The notes under the pieces were generated by a model. That model was not told the origin of the DNA. It made no database searches and saw nothing but the letters and a program-made list of their open reading frames with translations. From CAMDMI01 sp044379485 (GTDB taxonomy: Bacteria > Bacteroidota > Bacteroidia > Cytophagales > Flexibacteraceae): DNA of 14,449 bases. Shown here in pieces: positions 1-6,064 of the stretch (the stretch's first letter is position 1; every line of letters starts with the position of its first letter). The DNA is taken from positions 1 through 14,449 of the forward strand of contig JBIPOE010000087.1 of NCBI GenBank assembly GCA_044379485.1, written 5' to 3'. A program made the translations under genes and the position numbers.

Positions 1-78
1 CTTGGAAAGCCCCAGTGCCATGCTAAACATTTCCGTAATCTCCATGCCCCAATTCTAATGCATTTTCCCCAATTCCAC
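1..78 (-). other. Unassigned sequence downstream of truncated hsdS
   Basis: This stretch follows the hsdS stop codon. I read all three minus-strand frames, and none continues the HsdS second conserved region, so a single frameshift does not explain the short HsdS. The hsdS frame itself carries a further TAG, then opens from an ATG at 45-43 and runs off the window edge for 15 codons (MEITEMFSMALGLSK). This could be the start or an internal part of another gene, but it is too short to assign. The 9-mer GAATTGGGG occurs twice on the minus strand here. Confidence 0.3.
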
Positions 79-1227
79 TCAAAATGGAGAAGAACCATTA
101 TTTTCAATTAACTGTGTATAATTATCAAAATCCATTATTAGTTTTTCGGCATTTTGTGGATAGACTATAGGTAATTCCTTAATTGTATTATGTGTGATTG
201 CAGGCATCGCAACGGCTAAGTCAGAAGTTCTTATTTTTTTTTGGTTTTCAGAATCTTTGAGGAAATAATATAGGAAATTATTGGTCAATCCATTTAAAGG
301 TGAAATTTTAAATAAATTATTTGCAATAATCCCTTCAAATCTTCGGCAAACTGTTCCAGCATCACCATATCTTATCATTGCTATTTCATCACTTGAGCAA
401 TAATATCTTTCATCATTTAAATTAACAAATCTTGGCGCTTCTTCAGTATTAGGTGTATAATCAATAATTCTTAAAAACCTATTCATTCCTTCGCCCTTTT
501 CTAATAATTGGTCTTCAACATCAACTTGGATACCTTGCGAAAGGACCACAAATTCAGAAAGAAATCTATCTTCCCAACCCTTCGGAATTTCTTTTTGCAA
601 TTCTTCATTCCAAACCATTTCCCCGCCATTGCTTTTATATGGTTTATCGTTTTCATCAGGAAATTCATAATCTGCAAACCAAGCTTTATAAATCGCCTGT
701 GCAGTTTCTTCGAGTTTTTGTATTAGCTGTTGGTTAAGGGCTGTGCGGTTTTGGATTACGTTGTATTCTTCTACTATTTCTCTTTGTTTCTCGGGGTGCG
801 GAATTGGTAATTGTAAATTTTCAAAATCTTCCCATTCTAAACTTCCTCTTACACCTCCAACAGCGTGAAAACAAGCCTCTCGGTCAAACTCAGAACGGGT
901 AAACCACATCATTAAATATTCGGGCAAAAGTTCTTTTGGGTCTTTTACTTCAAAAATTGGATAGGCTTGTGAAATAATAGCTTCGTCAACTTCTTGCAAC
1001 AAAGCAACTGGCATTTTTTTATCACGCCTTACTTGCATTGTGCTACAAGCAAATTGATTTTTACGAATGATTTTATAGTTCTCCATATCTGTTCCAATGA
1101 TATTGGCAACAGAAGGAATAAATTGTTTTGAAATGCTTAAACCCAAAAGCTGTTTTACTTGCAGCCCTTTGTTTCGTTCATCAACAAGCCTTATATGTTC
1201 ACCAATTCTTTTATAATTTGATTTCAT
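79..1227 (-). CDS. hsdS: Type I restriction-modification specificity subunit HsdS, C-terminally shortened
   Basis: HsdS recognises the bipartite DNA target of a type I restriction-modification complex and docks the HsdM subunits. The 382-residue protein has the expected order. A first target-recognition domain covers about residues 1-145. A helical conserved region covers about 145-190, with the NRTALNQQLIQKLEETAQAIYKAWF-type heptad pattern. The linker motif IPKGWE lies at 214-219, and a second target-recognition domain covers about 220-355, ending in a KELPIVYP-type strand. The family normally closes with a second long helix and an LRxxLLPxLMSGE-type ending. Here the protein stops just after the helix begins (QLIENNGSSPF), so conserved region 2 is missing. 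The ATG at 1227 overlaps the hsdM end by 17 nt, which suggests translational coupling. Target specificity cannot be read from sequence. The HsdS identity is secure; function is doubtful because of the missing tail. Confidence 0.9.
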   Translation of the reverse strand: MKSNYKRIGEHIRLVDERNKGLQVKQLLGLSISKQFIPSVANIIGTDMENYKIIRKNQFACSTMQVRRDKKMPVALLQEVDEAIISQAYPIFEVKDPKELLPEYLMMWFTRSEFDREACFHAVGGVRGSLEWEDFENLQLPIPHPEKQREIVEEYNVIQNRTALNQQLIQKLEETAQAIYKAWFADYEFPDENDKPYKSNGGEMVWNEELQKEIPKGWEDRFLSEFVVLSQGIQVDVEDQLLEKGEGMNRFLRIIDYTPNTEEAPRFVNLNDERYYCSSDEIAMIRYGDAGTVCRRFEGIIANNLFKISPLNGLTNNFLYYFLKDSENQKKIRTSDLAVAMPAITHNTIKELPIVYPQNAEKLIMDFDNYTQLIENNGSSPF

Positions 1228-2773
1228 AACCCAATTCTTTAAACACGGTTAGCAAATCATTTTTTGAAGCGGTTTCGGCTTTCAGCAAATCAACAAATTC
1301 ACTTTTCAAGGTTTGCATTTTCTCGTCAAAGTCAATGTTCTCATCTCGGTTTACAAACTCAATGTATTTGCTTGGTACAAGCGAAAAATCTTTTTTGGCT
1401 ACTTCTTCAAGCGAAGCAGAATAGCAGAACTCGGGAATATTTTCAATTGCTTTGGTTTGCCATTGGTGGTAAGAGCCTGTAATCTTGATTATATCTTCTT
1501 CTGAAAACTGAATGTATTTTTTCTCAAATGGAATTCCTATTTGTCGTAAATCCATAAATAGAATTTCCGTTTCTCTATCCCGATAATTGCGGGTTTCATC
1601 ACCAATTTTTCTTGTATGTGCTTTTTTGTTTTTATTCAAAATCCAAAGCGTTACACTAATGTTGGTGGTGTAAAACATATCTTGTGGCAATACTAAAATC
1701 GCTTCCACCAAATTATTTTCTACCAGCTTTCTGCGTATTTTGTATTCTTCGCCACCGCCACTCAAAGCACCGTTTGCCAATATAAAACCTGCAATGCCAT
1801 TGTCTGAAAGTTTAGAAACCATATTCAAAATCCAACCATAATTGGCATTGCTTTTAGGTGGCACGTCATAACCTCTCCAACGCGGATCGTCTTTCAATTC
1901 ATTTTCTGCCCGCCAGTCTTTTTGGTTAAAAGGCGGGTTTGCCATTATATAATCGGCTTTCAGGTCTTTGTGCTGGTCGTCTGCAAAAGTGTCGGCTGCT
2001 TTTTCGCCTAAGTTGCCACTAATGCCCCGTATGGCAAGATTCATCTTTGCAAGTTTATACGTGGTGTTGGTGTATTCCTGTCCGTAAATAGAAATTTCTT
2101 TATTGTTGCCATTATGTGCCTCAATAAACTTGATAGATTGAACAAACATACCACCCGAGCCACAAGCAGGGTCATAGATAATGCCCTTGTAAGGTTCAAT
2201 CATTTCGGCAATCAGGTTTACAATGCTTTTAGGTGTGTAAAATTCTCCCTTGCCTTTTCCTTCTGCCAAAGCAAATTTGGAAAGGAAGTATTCATACACT
2301 TTTCCCACCACATCGTGCTTCGGGTCTTTTGTGGTGTCAATATCGTTGATGGTGTCAAGCAAAGAAGCCAGTTTGGTTACGTCCAAACCCAAACGAGAAA
2401 AGTAATTGTCGGGCAGCGCCCCTTTTAATGCTTTGTTGTTTTTTTCAATGGTGTGCAATGCTGTATCAATGAGCAATGCTATGTCGTTTTGTTTGGCTCT
2501 TTTTATCAGATAACTCCAACGGCTTGTTTCTTCCAAAAAGAACACATTATTCATATTATAGAACTCAGCCATTTCCATGTATTTCTCTTTGCCTTCGGCA
2601 ATCAGTTTGGCCCGGTGGTCTTCAAATTTGTCGCTGGCAAACTTTAAGAAAATCAGTCCTAATACAACGTGTTTGTATTCAGCTGGCTCAACGCTTCCTC
2701 TTAGTTTATTTGCTGCTTCCCAAAGGGTTACTTCAATTGCTTTTTCTTTTACTTCTTTTATCTGTTTTGCCAT
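1211..2773 (-). CDS. hsdM: Type I restriction-modification DNA methyltransferase subunit HsdM
   Basis: HsdM is the adenine-N6 methyltransferase subunit of a type I restriction-modification system. It uses S-adenosylmethionine and works with HsdS, and with HsdR when the complex restricts DNA. The 520-residue protein has full family length. It has an N-terminal helical domain (LWEAANKLRGSVEPAEYKHV, about 17-36), the GEFYTPKSIVNLI motif before the fold (176-188), SAM-binding motif I DPACGSGGMF (201-210) and catalytic motif IV NPPF (279-282). No catalytic residue is missing. It is the first gene of an operon with hsdS, which overlaps its 3' end. A Bacteroidota-type promoter lies about 50 nt upstream. 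No hsdR is present in this window; it may lie beyond the left edge, or the system may be methylation-only. Confidence 0.97.
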   Translation of the reverse strand: MAKQIKEVKEKAIEVTLWEAANKLRGSVEPAEYKHVVLGLIFLKFASDKFEDHRAKLIAEGKEKYMEMAEFYNMNNVFFLEETSRWSYLIKRAKQNDIALLIDTALHTIEKNNKALKGALPDNYFSRLGLDVTKLASLLDTINDIDTTKDPKHDVVGKVYEYFLSKFALAEGKGKGEFYTPKSIVNLIAEMIEPYKGIIYDPACGSGGMFVQSIKFIEAHNGNNKEISIYGQEYTNTTYKLAKMNLAIRGISGNLGEKAADTFADDQHKDLKADYIMANPPFNQKDWRAENELKDDPRWRGYDVPPKSNANYGWILNMVSKLSDNGIAGFILANGALSGGGEEYKIRRKLVENNLVEAILVLPQDMFYTTNISVTLWILNKNKKAHTRKIGDETRNYRDRETEILFMDLRQIGIPFEKKYIQFSEEDIIKITGSYHQWQTKAIENIPEFCYSASLEEVAKKDFSLVPSKYIEFVNRDENIDFDEKMQTLKSEFVDLLKAETASKNDLLTVFKELGYEIKL

Positions 2774-2822
2774 TTAATGGTGTTAATTTTTTTGATCTTT
2801 ATTTATAAGTCTTACTTAAAGG

Positions 2823-2852
2823 CAAATCTAAAAGTTTCTCTCACATTCCCAA
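2823..2852 (-). promoter_or_regulatory. Predicted hsdMS promoter
   Basis: On the minus strand a TAGATTTG box (2830-2823) fits the Bacteroidota -7 consensus TAnnTTTG. A TTG (2852-2850) lies exactly 19 nt upstream, as in the -33/-7 architecture of the phylum's primary sigma factor. Transcription would start near 2817, leaving a leader of about 45 nt before the hsdM ATG at 2773. Confidence 0.65.
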
Positions 2853-2937
2853 TCCCCCCAATTACTCCGCCATCCGAAACCACGTGTTAAAGCGATGTGT
2901 TTTTTTAGAATAGAGTCATTCCAATCCTAATTTGCTG

Positions 2938-2998
2938 TTCGAAATTTAAAATTTCGAACCCCAGATCGTAGGATTTACAATCCGCAATACACCGTTCA
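2938..2998 (-). repeat. Inverted copy of the repeat-family end module
   Basis: A perfect 9-bp stem with 3-nt loop, TTCGAAATT-TAA-AATTTCGAA (2938-2958), is followed by ATCGTAGGATTTACAATCC and CAATACACCGTT. This is the reverse complement of the right-hand end found in the direct copies at about 3391-3444 and 3689-3745. In those copies AACGGTGTGTTGCGGATTGTAAATCCTACGAT precedes a TTCGACATT-GCA-AATGTCGAA hairpin. The two hairpins differ by a compensated base pair (C-G against A-T), so structure rather than sequence is conserved. It marks the left edge of the first repeat block. Confidence 0.75.
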
Positions 2999-3028
2999 AT
3001 TTTAAAATGCTGCCAGTTCTAAAAGGCC

Positions 3029-3111
3029 CCGCTCTTCTCGATTTGCAATCGAGAAGCTAAATCGTAGGACTGTGTGCGCCTCAGGAGCATTTTTAATCCG
3101 ACAACGCTACC
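3029..3111 (+). repeat. REP-like repeat copy A (partial)
   Basis: The copy begins with the hallmark CCGC followed by the hairpin TTCTCGATT-TGC-AATCGAGAA and GCTAAATCGTAGGA. It then has the 20-nt segment CTGTGTGCGCCTCAGGAGCA and TTTTTAATCCGACAACGCTAC, where copy B cuts in. The hairpin is a perfect 9-bp stem with a 3-nt loop, like REP elements. It lacks the long internal section present in the longer copies. Confidence 0.8.
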
Positions 3112-3228
3112 CCGCTCTTCTCGATTTGCAATCGAGAAGCTAGATCATAGGATTTTTAATCCGACAACTCCTCTTTTTTTGAAATTTTCTGTTAAACAAT
3201 TTATCTGCTTCGAAAAAGCCATTTGGAA
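3112..3228 (+). repeat. 117-bp exact direct repeat, copy B
   Basis: This 117-bp segment is identical, base for base, to 3251-3367, 139 bp downstream. It carries the TTCTCGATT-TGC-AATCGAGAA hairpin, a short GGATT-TTT-AATCC hairpin, then a T-rich internal section ending in GAAAAAGCCATTTGGAA. Relative to copies A, D and E it lacks the 20-nt CTGTGTGCGCCTCAGGAGCA segment. Perfect identity points to a very recent tandem duplication. Confidence 0.9.
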
Positions 3229-3229
3229 A

Positions 3230-3250
3230 CCGCTCTTCTCGATTTGCCAT
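3230..3250 (+). repeat. Fragment of the repeat hairpin
   Basis: CCGCTCTTCTCGATTTGCC matches the 5' half of the hairpin module and breaks off at the loop, directly before copy C. A similar abortive half-hairpin occurs at about 6228-6249, also directly before a full copy. Confidence 0.7.
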
Positions 3251-3450
3251 CCGCTCTTCTCGATTTGCAATCGAGAAGCTAGATCATAGGATTTTTAATC
3301 CGACAACTCCTCTTTTTTTGAAATTTTCTGTTAAACAATTTATCTGCTTCGAAAAAGCCATTTGGAACTTGCGGAGTTTTACATACAAACGGTGTGTTGC
3401 GGATTGCAAATCCTACGATAGGGATTCGACATTGCAAATGTCGAATAGCG
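3251..3450 (+). repeat. REP-like repeat copy C, full length
   Basis: The first 117 bp are identical to copy B. The copy then continues through CTTGCGGAGTTTTACATA and AACGGTGTGTTGCGGATTGCAAATCCTACGATA to the second hairpin TTCGACATT-GCA-AATGTCGAA (near 3425-3445) and ATAGCGCATT. It therefore shows the complete unit: 5' hairpin, internal section, GGATT-type short hairpin, 3' hairpin. Confidence 0.85.
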
Positions 3451-3458
3451 CATTCCCC

Positions 3459-3528
3459 TTACCCCACCACCTGCGCCATAAAAGATTGTAGTTACTGCTG
3501 ATCGGCCAGGCTCATATCTTCAAAATAT
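3459..3528 (-). pseudogene. Degenerate copy of the 3' end of the patatin-like phospholipase gene
   Basis: This 70-bp segment matches positions 4541-4610, the last 23 codons and stop of the patatin gene, at 66 of 70 positions by eye. Read on the minus strand it gives GYFEDMSLADQQ, a TAA stop, LQSFMAQVVG and the original stop. The intact gene reads YFEAMNLADQQELQSFMAQVVG. A GAA codon has become TAA, so this copy is non-functional. The homology stops exactly where repeat copy D begins at 3529/3530 and lies just after the end of copy C. It is a remnant of a second patatin gene or of a partial duplication made together with the repeats. Confidence 0.9.
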
Positions 3529-3529
3529 C

Positions 3530-3754
3530 CCGCTCTTCTCGATTTGCAATCAGGAAGCTTTATCGTAGGACTGTGTGCGCCTCAGGAGCATTTTTTATCC
3601 GACAACTCTACTTTTTTTTGAAATTTTCTGCTAAACAATTTATCTGTTTCGAAAAAGCCATTTGGAACTTGCGGAGTTTTAGATATAAACGGTGTGTTGC
3701 GGATTGTAAATCCTACGATATCAGATTCGACATTGCAAATGTCGAATAGCGCAT
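3530..3754 (+). repeat. REP-like repeat copy D, full length
   Basis: The order is the same as in copy C. The 5' hairpin is imperfect (AATCAGGAA in the second arm). The 20-nt CTGTGTGCGCCTCAGGAGCA segment is present, followed by the T-rich internal section, GCGGATT-GTA-AATCC and the TTCGACATT-GCA-AATGTCGAA hairpin (3725-3745). The copy ends only about 15 bp from the stop codon of the DUF2442 gene. Its hairpins could therefore act in the 3' untranslated region of that transcript. Confidence 0.85.
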
Positions 3755-3768
3755 TTAATTCTTACTTT

Positions 3769-4014
3769 TCAAATCCTCCCTTCATGCAAATCCCAAATTG
3801 GGAAACATAGCTCATAATCGTTCCAGTTTACTTCACCATTTTCCAAATTGAAATTTTTAAACTCAGAAAGATTTAAAAATTTTCTGGTCATCGGATTTCT
3901 GGCTTTTTGCAGGAAAGGCTCAAAATCAATGACTTTAGTGGTTTGGTCAGAAAATTTAAATTCTATTTTGTACTCTTCCCTGTAATTCGCCTCGGCAATG
4001 CTTATAACCAACAT
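3769..4014 (-). CDS. DUF2442 domain protein
   Basis: This 81-residue protein consists of a single DUF2442 domain. It opens with a strand-rich half carrying the FKFSDQTTKVIDFEPFL pattern (about 19-35). A LSEFKNFNLENG turn follows (about 49-60), then the family's ending, here VNWNDYELCFPIWDLHEG. Its length is normal for the family. It starts with ATG 2 nt after the stop of the DUF4160 gene, so the two are almost certainly co-transcribed and co-translated. DUF2442 and DUF4160 genes are often neighbours in bacteria, and the pair has been regarded as toxin-antitoxin-like; the biochemical role is not settled. The family call is from pattern recognition. The function is inference. Confidence 0.85.
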   Translation of the reverse strand: MLVISIAEANYREEYKIEFKFSDQTTKVIDFEPFLQKARNPMTRKFLNLSEFKNFNLENGEVNWNDYELCFPIWDLHEGRI

Positions 4015-4016
4015 AG

Positions 4017-4319
4017 TTATATCTTTTTTGTAATTTTTTCAGATTTGATTTCAGCATTGTACACGAAAAAGTCGATCCACTTTTTCACAATGTCTTCTTT
4101 GTAAAGTTCGACAATTTGGCGGAACTTTTTTAATTTTTTTGCATCCAATGGTCTTTTTCCTGCTACATCTTTTAATATGATCTCTTTGAAAACCCCTTGC
4201 TCAAAAATGATTTCGGCTTTGCTTTCCAGATCCTGAAACTTACCATGAACGTGAATTGGTTCATGATCGTTTGAGTAAAACAAAATGATTAAACCCAGGT
4301 ATTCATACAATTTTGGCAT
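4017..4319 (-). CDS. DUF4160 domain protein
   Basis: The frame is open to an ATG at 4361, but the ATG at 4319 gives MPKLYEYLGLIILFYSND, the usual start of DUF4160 proteins. The 14 upstream codons look non-coding, so I place the start at 4319 (100 residues). The family signature NDHEPIHVHGKF lies at about residues 17-28. It is a histidine-rich DHxPxHxH motif that could bind metal or be catalytic. A basic, lysine-rich C-terminal half follows. The gene precedes DUF2442 by 2 nt. This small, two-gene arrangement resembles a toxin-antitoxin module, but which partner would be toxic cannot be told. A short inverted repeat lies upstream at 4366-4380. Confidence 0.85.
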   Translation of the reverse strand: MPKLYEYLGLIILFYSNDHEPIHVHGKFQDLESKAEIIFEQGVFKEIILKDVAGKRPLDAKKLKKFRQIVELYKEDIVKKWIDFFVYNAEIKSEKITKKI

Positions 4320-4365
4320 TTTCTGCAGGATTTGATAGGACGTATAAACTATAGAAAGCAATAAT

Positions 4366-4380
4366 ACAACGCAATGTTGT
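4366..4380 (-). promoter_or_regulatory. Short inverted repeat upstream of the DUF4160/DUF2442 pair
   Basis: ACAAC-GCAAT-GTTGT forms a 5-bp stem about 47 nt before the DUF4160 start. A TATTATTG, one base off the TAnnTTTG -7 box, lies beside it on the minus strand. It could be an operator for autoregulation, as in toxin-antitoxin operons, but a 5-bp dyad also occurs often by chance. Confidence 0.25.
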
Positions 4381-4443
4381 TGATTGGAAATTCATTCTAA
4401 AAAAACCGATTTTTTCAATTCGGGCATGCCTACCACCAAGACT

Positions 4444-4470
4444 CCGCTCTCCTCAATTTGCAATCGAGAA
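4444..4470 (+). repeat. Decayed solitary copy of the repeat hairpin
   Basis: CCGCTCTCCTCAATTTGC followed by AATCGAGAA is recognisably the 5' hairpin module, with two changes in the left arm. Nothing downstream matches the internal section. It lies between the patatin gene and the DUF4160 gene, so all intergenic spaces of the island except the patatin operon junction carry members of the family. Confidence 0.65.
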
Positions 4471-4540
4471 ACCAAACCACAATCATATTTCACCAGGCGT
4501 GTTTATAATTTAATCGGAACACTTCCCTACAAATTTCCCT

Positions 4541-5578
4541 TTACCCCACCACCTGCGCCATAAAAGATTGTAGTTCCTGCTGATCGGCCAGGTTCATTGC
4601 TTCAAAATATTCCTCCACCAAATCCCTGTAATAAATGAATGCATCGCTGGAAATAGAGTCCAGTTCACTGTATCTTGGGTCTTTTATTTCCGGGGAAAGG
4701 CGAAAGTAGTTGAATTCAAAATTAAGAATGTTCGGGTTATTCTGTGTTCTCAACTGCTTTAGGTTGTAGTCAACCAGCTGGAGATTTCCAAACATAGAAA
4801 TGTCCACTGCTTTTTTGGCGTAGGCCAATGCGCCACCAAAACCAGGCGCAAAATTATTTTCAGTAGCCCTGCCAGTACCCAAAGAAAGCAGGTTGATTTG
4901 TAATGGGCCCGCTTGACTTGCATCGGGGGTTTTACCCGACCGGTCAGGCATTGGAATGCCATAATATTGTGGGTTGCCTACGATTTCTGTCAATAAACTT
5001 AGTGCAGGATTGTTGACATGGATTCCCCCATCAATCAATTCCATTCCTTCTTTTTCAAACATGGGAAAATATGTGGGGGCTGCTGAAGCTGCCCGGAGAA
5101 TTTCCCAAAGGTGCCACCGTGAGGCCCTTTCGGTTTCTTCTGATCCGGCATCGTCCACATACCGGGTTTTAAAAAACACGGGCTTAAATTCCTTGAGATC
5201 ATAGGTAGGAATCACCAATGGAATCTGACAATTGCCCAGGGTGGCATCTCCAAAATATTGTTTCAATACAGCCTCCAATCCATATGGATGGTATTTGGAT
5301 TGCAGCCAGCCCCACCCTTTCCGGGAAAATATTTGCCGGGCATTCTTTTCATACAGATCTATCAGATCTGCGGTGGAATATGTAAACTTTCCGTTTTGAG
5401 AAGAGGTTCCTTCAAACAAACTTAATCCTGTAACGATAATGCCACCGGTAGATGTGCCTGCCATGGCATCGAAGGTAGATCGGACATCCACATCTTTGGA
5501 GAGGATATTGAGCATGTGGAGCGGAATCAGTCCTCGGATGCCGCCTCCATCAAGGGAAAGGAGATTTACCCTTACCAC
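4541..5578 (-). CDS. Patatin-like phospholipase
   Basis: This is a predicted lipid acyl hydrolase of the patatin family, which cleaves membrane phospholipids with a Ser-Asp dyad. The 345-residue protein shows the oxyanion-hole glycine motif GGGIRG (11-16), the nucleophile elbow GTSTGG (41-46, Ser43) and the DGG motif with catalytic Asp183 (LIDGGIHVNNPA). All active-site elements are intact. There is no signal peptide or membrane segment, so it is probably cytoplasmic. The start is GTG at 5578, 4 nt after the stop of the upstream gene, which indicates an operon. Bacterial patatins of this compact kind serve as membrane-degrading effectors in CBASS (CapV) and other defence systems. No nucleotide cyclase is present here, so any activator would be different. 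Defence is inferred from the neighbourhood. Confidence 0.95.
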   Translation of the reverse strand: MVRVNLLSLDGGGIRGLIPLHMLNILSKDVDVRSTFDAMAGTSTGGIIVTGLSLFEGTSSQNGKFTYSTADLIDLYEKNARQIFSRKGWGWLQSKYHPYGLEAVLKQYFGDATLGNCQIPLVIPTYDLKEFKPVFFKTRYVDDAGSEETERASRWHLWEILRAASAAPTYFPMFEKEGMELIDGGIHVNNPALSLLTEIVGNPQYYGIPMPDRSGKTPDASQAGPLQINLLSLGTGRATENNFAPGFGGALAYAKKAVDISMFGNLQLVDYNLKQLRTQNNPNILNFEFNYFRLSPEIKDPRYSELDSISSDAFIYYRDLVEEYFEAMNLADQQELQSFMAQVVG

Positions 5579-5582
5579 CGTT

Positions 5583-6035
5583 TCAGGCTGGAACTGAGTT
5601 GCGAATGGTGGTCCCTAAAAAATCTTCTACCAACTTCTTAACCGATTCCAATTTTTCTCCGGACGAAAGATCAAAATAATTGGATATGTATTGTACAGGC
5701 ACGGATCCAATCCCATAATAGGGCTTTGCAGACACGCCAAACTTTTTCCCTTCTTCATCTACTTCCAGGCGAAAGGTAGGATTGCGCATAAAAAAAGGTG
5801 ACTGGCTGTCTTTGTTCTTATCATCCTTCACCATTATCTGCAAAACCGATGATTTGGAAGATGGTTTGGTATTGGCATCTTCAGTACTGATTTCAATGGT
5901 AAATCCTTTTTTGCGCAGAAATGGTTCCAGGTCTTCAAGTGACCTGACAATCTGTTGCATATCTGTTACCATGTTGTTTTCTTGCTGGGGTTGAAAACTA
6001 TCTTTCTGTGGTCTTTCAGGTAGATGAATTGTCAT
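5583..6035 (-). CDS. Unrecognised ~150-aa protein co-transcribed with patatin-like phospholipase
   Basis: I do not recognise this protein. The frame is open to a TTG at 6059, but that codon lies within a TAnnTTTG promoter box. I therefore choose the ATG at 6035 (MTIHLPERPQ), giving 150 residues. The N-terminal 25 residues are polar and probably disordered. A predicted amphipathic helix follows (DMQQIVRSLEDLEPFLRKKG, about 26-45), then alternating strand-like stretches (FTIEIST, SVLQIMVKDD, FRLEVDEEGKKFGVSAKPYYG). A C-terminal helix (GEKLESVKKLVEDFLGTTI) closes the protein. There is no signal peptide, membrane segment or cysteine-rich motif. The gene is first in the operon and ends 4 nt before the patatin gene, so the product may regulate, sense for or inhibit the phospholipase. 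Confidence 0.75.
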   Translation of the reverse strand: MTIHLPERPQKDSFQPQQENNMVTDMQQIVRSLEDLEPFLRKKGFTIEISTEDANTKPSSKSSVLQIMVKDDKNKDSQSPFFMRNPTFRLEVDEEGKKFGVSAKPYYGIGSVPVQYISNYFDLSSGEKLESVKKLVEDFLGTTIRNSVPA

Positions 6036-6056
6036 ATTCTGATCGGATTTGGTATA

Positions 6057-6064
6057 CAAATATA
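6057..6064 (-). promoter_or_regulatory. Candidate -7 box of the patatin operon
   Basis: TATATTTG on the minus strand fits TAnnTTTG and lies about 22 nt upstream of the ATG at 6035. No convincing TTG is seen 19-21 nt further upstream, so the promoter is only half supported. Its position argues against the upstream TTG as the translation start. Confidence 0.4.

Noticed and set aside
1..45. Start of a new gene on the minus strand (15 codons to the window edge)
   Set aside because: It is too short to support a family assignment. I list it only as unassigned sequence.
2114..2808. Plus-strand open frames opposite hsdM (104, 64, 110 and 66 codons)
   Set aside because: They are antisense shadows of a fully conserved methyltransferase gene.
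2938..3754. Possible CRISPR array
   Set aside because: Repeat copies are long, unequal in length and spacing, hairpin-bearing and partly truncated. There are no uniform 30-40 bp spacers, and no cas genes are nearby.
4541..6035. CBASS system with CapV effector
   Set aside because: The patatin fits an effector, but no CD-NTase cyclase or Cap2/Cap3-type gene is present. The upstream protein has no nucleotidyltransferase motif.
5583..6059. TTG start at 6059 for the unknown protein
   Set aside because: The codon falls inside a TAnnTTTG promoter box, and an in-frame ATG lies 24 nt downstream at 6035.
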